Positions 61,154 through 64,000 of a DNA stretch of 64,000 nucleotides are shown here, piece by piece. Positions within the stretch are counted from its first letter, which is position 1; every line of letters begins with the position of its first letter. Made by a program: the position numbers and the translations under genes. Source of the stretch: CBDFLA01 sp965248915. Its GTDB lineage: Bacteria > Pseudomonadota > Alphaproteobacteria > M2410. The notes beneath the pieces were generated by a model. The model was not told the DNA's origin, made no database searches, and saw nothing but the letters and a program-made list of their open reading frames with translations. The DNA is taken from contig OZ252216.1 of assembly GCA_965248915.1 (NCBI GenBank), positions 1,922,001 through 1,986,000 of the forward strand, in the 5' to 3' direction.

Positions 61154-63820
61154 ATGAAACGAATTTACGCTGTTATATTCGGACTTCTGATTTGTTTGTC
61201 GCTCTCGCTGCCGGCGGTGGCCAAGCCCGACCTGGCATTTTCCGAAGCACACAGAACATACGTTGAGAGTGAGTTACGTCAGGCGAGTGTAGATGCCAAG
61301 CGGCGACTGACCAAGGCTGAACGGTGCGCGGTTATCTACCGTTCAATTCAGAAGTGGAAGAAGAAACACCCAGAAGGCGAAAGGAAGTTGGACCTTCCCA
61401 CACTGGTGATGATGCGGCGAGCTGAACGCAACTGTGGGCCCTTTGCCGTGTTGGTCATCAATCCGAAGCGACCAAATTGGAGTGAAGAGCTTCATCCGAC
61501 CTATTCTGTAGTTTACGGCGATACAAATGCTTATTACGAGGTCACAATTGATGGCCGAAGAACGATCGTCTCTTACAGTACAGATGATGTAAGAAACAAA
61601 GCCGAGCGCGACTTTGTATCTTGGCATCCGGACGAGTTCATTGGCGGCGACAGCGCCGACGATGCGGCCAGGCGCGCCGAATTCAAATACAGTTCGACGA
61701 CTCGGCAAGATCTTATTAGGCAGGCCCAGTTCCACGAACAGAAAGCGCGCGAAGCAGGTCAAAAGGCAGCCGAAGCTGGCAAGGAAGGCGATGAAGCCGA
61801 ATCCATAAAGCAGATTGGCATTAAGCAGAAAAACGAAGCGGACGCCCGGCGCCTCTACCAGCGCATTGAACGAGAGCGCAGGGAGGCAGCCCTCAAAGCC
61901 CGCCGCGCTTGGCTCGAAGAACATGGGCCCCGTGGCACGGCTGAAGACATGCGTGCCATCACGACAGACAGCGTGAAGCGCACCTATACCGATGCCGACG
62001 GCAATCGCGTTGTCGAGTATGACAATGGCGCGAAGAAGATTACCTATTCCGACGGACACGAAGAGACTGTTGGAACCGACGGTACCCGTACGATCGAGTT
62101 TCCGGATGGCCATGTCGAACATTGGCACACAGACGGCAGGATAGAGTGTATGTTCGATCACGAACAAGGCGTTCTGCGCATCGTTGTGGGGCTGGATGGA
62201 AAGACATCCTACTATCTGAACGGTGAGTTCGTTGCAGGCTGGTGGCCAGAGTTTCGGTCGGACACCATGGTTCGTTCTGCGTCCTTTATCGGTGTCGGTG
62301 GCAAAACGCCGGTCGAACGTGACCGGGATCTTGACAAATTTTGGCGTTGGCTCTTTGGCGATCAGTGGGAAAGCGATCCGAGCGCGCCTGATCTTGAAGC
62401 ATCTGACGCCGAGTACATTCGCTATGTCCGAACCAAACTGAAGCAATACAAACGCGACAATCCTGACGCTTTTAAAGAAGAAACATTTGACGAGTTTCTT
62501 GAACGTCGCCGTCTCGAGTTGCGGTTAGCAGCCGGACTTGAGTGGGAAGGCAACTTCAAACAGGAGCGCGAGTGGCTTCGACAAATACTGGACGAATGGG
62601 AAGCCGAACATTCTGACAATGACTTGCCACTAGATCAGTTGGTTTCAAAGCGGCTGGCGGAGGCCGAACTAAAACAGGACAAGCCTTTTACCGAGCGTGT
62701 TGCAGTCGAATGGCGGTTTGAAGAGTTCATTCTCATTTACCAAGTCTACATGGACTGGATTGAAGCTCATCCATCCGCAACTCGCACAGCGGAACAAGAA
62801 AAGATCCGCCGCCAAATCAAGCACCGTCTCGAACACTATCTAGAATTTCAGAAGTTCATCTATGAAGGCACACTGAGTGCGGCCTCGGGTCGCGAAGAGT
62901 GGTTGAGACAAATGGTGGGCGAAGAGCGGTTCAATGAAATGAAACAGCTCTATGGGTCACTTCCGAAGCTCATTCCCGACGATGCCGGTGGCAGCGTTGA
63001 TCCCCTCGACAAGATTGCAGCGACGGCGCCCGACGTTGCTTTCTCATCGTTGACAGGGAAAACGGTGATAAACCGCGAATATGTGGGCGACGTGGTGCAG
63101 ATTCACGTGACCGGGATTGATGGTGAATCTGTCTTGTATAAACGCGAAGATGTTCAGATCGAATACGATTCCAAAAACGTGCGAATCGACATTGCACCAA
63201 AGCTCGACGTTGGACGCATCCTTATTGTCGGCAGCGTTGGCACTCTCAATCTGCTTGCCGTGTCAACAGTAGACGAAACAGGCAATGATGGGCTCTTCGC
63301 CATAGACGGCAGTATCGACATCAAAAATGGACGTATGCGCGAAACACTCAGAGCGCCGATGCGGAGCACGCTGGTAAACGAGGATGCCGCTGATCACTCC
63401 GTACGGCTTGGCAACGACACACTGACCACGATCGCCGTTCGGAACACCGAGGTCGCAGTCGAAGGCAAGAATGTCGCTTTGCCAAAAGGGGAGCAAACTT
63501 CCTGCCAAGTAAGATCTCCAAAGGGCAAGACGTCAAAAGGCAAAGTGGCAGCATGGGGATATGAGATGTCGGCCCAACCGGTGGCTCAAATATACACTTG
63601 GGCACCGATCTACATCCAAGTCGCCGGCCTCCCGGCAAATGAGTGGCTTTCAATTCGCTTTCGACCGAACCCAGGTCAGCAGATTGAACCACTCTATGTA
63701 GAAATTACAGGTAACCAGGCAACTGGGAAACCGGTCCAGGTCGCAAAGTACCAAACGGCGATGATTGGTCCGCAGCGCTTTGATGCGGTGGTCAAACGCC
63801 TCGGCAAAGTCGAAAACTAA
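61154..63820 (+). CDS. Very large exported protein with coiled coil and YSDG-type repeats
   Basis: This protein has 888 residues from ATG 61154 (MKRIYAVIFGLLICLSLSLP, a clear signal peptide ending AVA-K); an upstream in-frame Met at 61076 would bury the signal. Residues about 185-265 are Ala/Lys/Glu-rich and coiled-coil-like (EQKAREAGQKAAEAGKEGDE). Next are short repeats such as RVVEYDNGAKKITYSDGHEE and RTIEFPDGHVEHWHTDG (about 275-335), similar to toxin-repeat or MORN-like strands. Helical Arg/Glu-rich regions and a beta-rich C-terminus follow. No catalytic motif or anchor is recognised. It may work with the 1015-residue protein, as both are exported multi-domain proteins 1.7 kb apart. Confidence 0.65.
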   Translation: MKRIYAVIFGLLICLSLSLPAVAKPDLAFSEAHRTYVESELRQASVDAKRRLTKAERCAVIYRSIQKWKKKHPEGERKLDLPTLVMMRRAERNCGPFAVLVINPKRPNWSEELHPTYSVVYGDTNAYYEVTIDGRRTIVSYSTDDVRNKAERDFVSWHPDEFIGGDSADDAARRAEFKYSSTTRQDLIRQAQFHEQKAREAGQKAAEAGKEGDEAESIKQIGIKQKNEADARRLYQRIERERREAALKARRAWLEEHGPRGTAEDMRAITTDSVKRTYTDADGNRVVEYDNGAKKITYSDGHEETVGTDGTRTIEFPDGHVEHWHTDGRIECMFDHEQGVLRIVVGLDGKTSYYLNGEFVAGWWPEFRSDTMVRSASFIGVGGKTPVERDRDLDKFWRWLFGDQWESDPSAPDLEASDAEYIRYVRTKLKQYKRDNPDAFKEETFDEFLERRRLELRLAAGLEWEGNFKQEREWLRQILDEWEAEHSDNDLPLDQLVSKRLAEAELKQDKPFTERVAVEWRFEEFILIYQVYMDWIEAHPSATRTAEQEKIRRQIKHRLEHYLEFQKFIYEGTLSAASGREEWLRQMVGEERFNEMKQLYGSLPKLIPDDAGGSVDPLDKIAATAPDVAFSSLTGKTVINREYVGDVVQIHVTGIDGESVLYKREDVQIEYDSKNVRIDIAPKLDVGRILIVGSVGTLNLLAVSTVDETGNDGLFAIDGSIDIKNGRMRETLRAPMRSTLVNEDAADHSVRLGNDTLTTIAVRNTEVAVEGKNVALPKGEQTSCQVRSPKGKTSKGKVAAWGYEMSAQPVAQIYTWAPIYIQVAGLPANEWLSIRFRPNPGQQIEPLYVEITGNQATGKPVQVAKYQTAMIGPQRFDAVVKRLGKVEN

Positions 63821-64000
63821 CTGCGAAGAGAATGTACGAAGCAAACAAACGCCAGGTCCGCAATGGGTCAAAAGCGGTCGACGAAGATCACGTCACGGCA
63901 GGTCTGCTTCGCGTCTAAGAGCCGACAATCACGATAACGGCACCGTATTTCCACAATGTGTATTGTGCGCCAAAACTGTCTCGGATATATTCAAATGAAG
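63821..64000. other. Window end: two dispersed repeats
   Basis: 63855-63880 (GGTCCGCAATGGGTCAAAAG) is a third copy of the GTCCGC-GGGTCA hairpin element. 63952-63967 is the second CACAAT-GTGT-ATTGTG palindrome. No gene is supported before the edge. Confidence 0.5.

Noticed and set aside
61343..62446. A 367-codon open frame on the minus strand
   Set aside because: It is fully antisense to the exported protein gene at 61154, which has a signal peptide and a consistent codon pattern. The antisense product has no recognisable domain.

Overview
The window looks like a chromosomal segment of an alphaproteobacterium of moderate GC content, perhaps Rhizobiales-like or Parvibaculum-like. The best evidence is the left end, where murA, a DUF2948 gene, hisD, a UPF0262 gene and a low-molecular-weight phosphatase gene lie in the order usual for that class. 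No 16S rRNA gene is present, so the placement is an inference.

Layout. 1-4150 (minus strand) is the murA-hisD housekeeping cluster, followed by tRNA-Thr(GGT) at 4331. 4500-10015 holds small accessory genes: DUF1622, a Rieske oxygenase, a YghU-type glutathione transferase, a metallo-beta-lactamase-fold hydrolase and a DUF418 membrane protein. 10322-21122 (minus) is a complete membrane-bound nitrate reductase cluster. In transcription order it has a small conserved gene, a DUF59 (MIP18-like) gene, narG, narH, narJ, narI, narK1 and narK2. A PAS plus SARP-type regulator (21314-22516) lies just upstream. Between the two are two 24-bp tandem units carrying GTAAC every 11-13 bp, a plausible operator.

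22793-30645 is a mosaic island. It contains an MFS transporter, a glycyl radical enzyme and its radical-SAM activase, set among three decayed insertion sequences and two copies of a TTCCCTG-N5-CAGGGAA repeat. A third copy sits beyond the nar cluster at 10048. Glycyl radical chemistry is oxygen-sensitive, which would fit a cell that also respires nitrate.

30865-41423 (minus) is a five-gene cluster for exported proteins. It has a 929-residue RHS/Calx-beta/cadherin-like array protein, two small paralogous exported proteins with conserved cysteines, a giant RHS protein with a DUF4329/JAB-like C-terminal tip, and a lipoprotein whose start overlaps the RHS stop. It resembles a polymorphic toxin locus with its own accessory and candidate immunity proteins, and is the best candidate here for an undescribed system.

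42155-43353 and 54546-55744 are two IS3-family copies differing at one visible coding base. They bracket 11 kb with a FMN-binding glutamate-synthase-like gene, an ECF sigma/anti-sigma pair, a DUF900 hydrolase, an alpha/beta hydrolase-OsmC fusion, an NAD(P)HX epimerase, a CRTAC1-like protein and two membrane proteins. The second copy joins the 5' part of an acyl-CoA carboxylase gene to the 3' part of an enoyl-CoA hydratase gene, so DNA has been lost there. 56385-63820 holds two very large exported proteins of unknown function with two small genes between them, and several short dispersed repeats.
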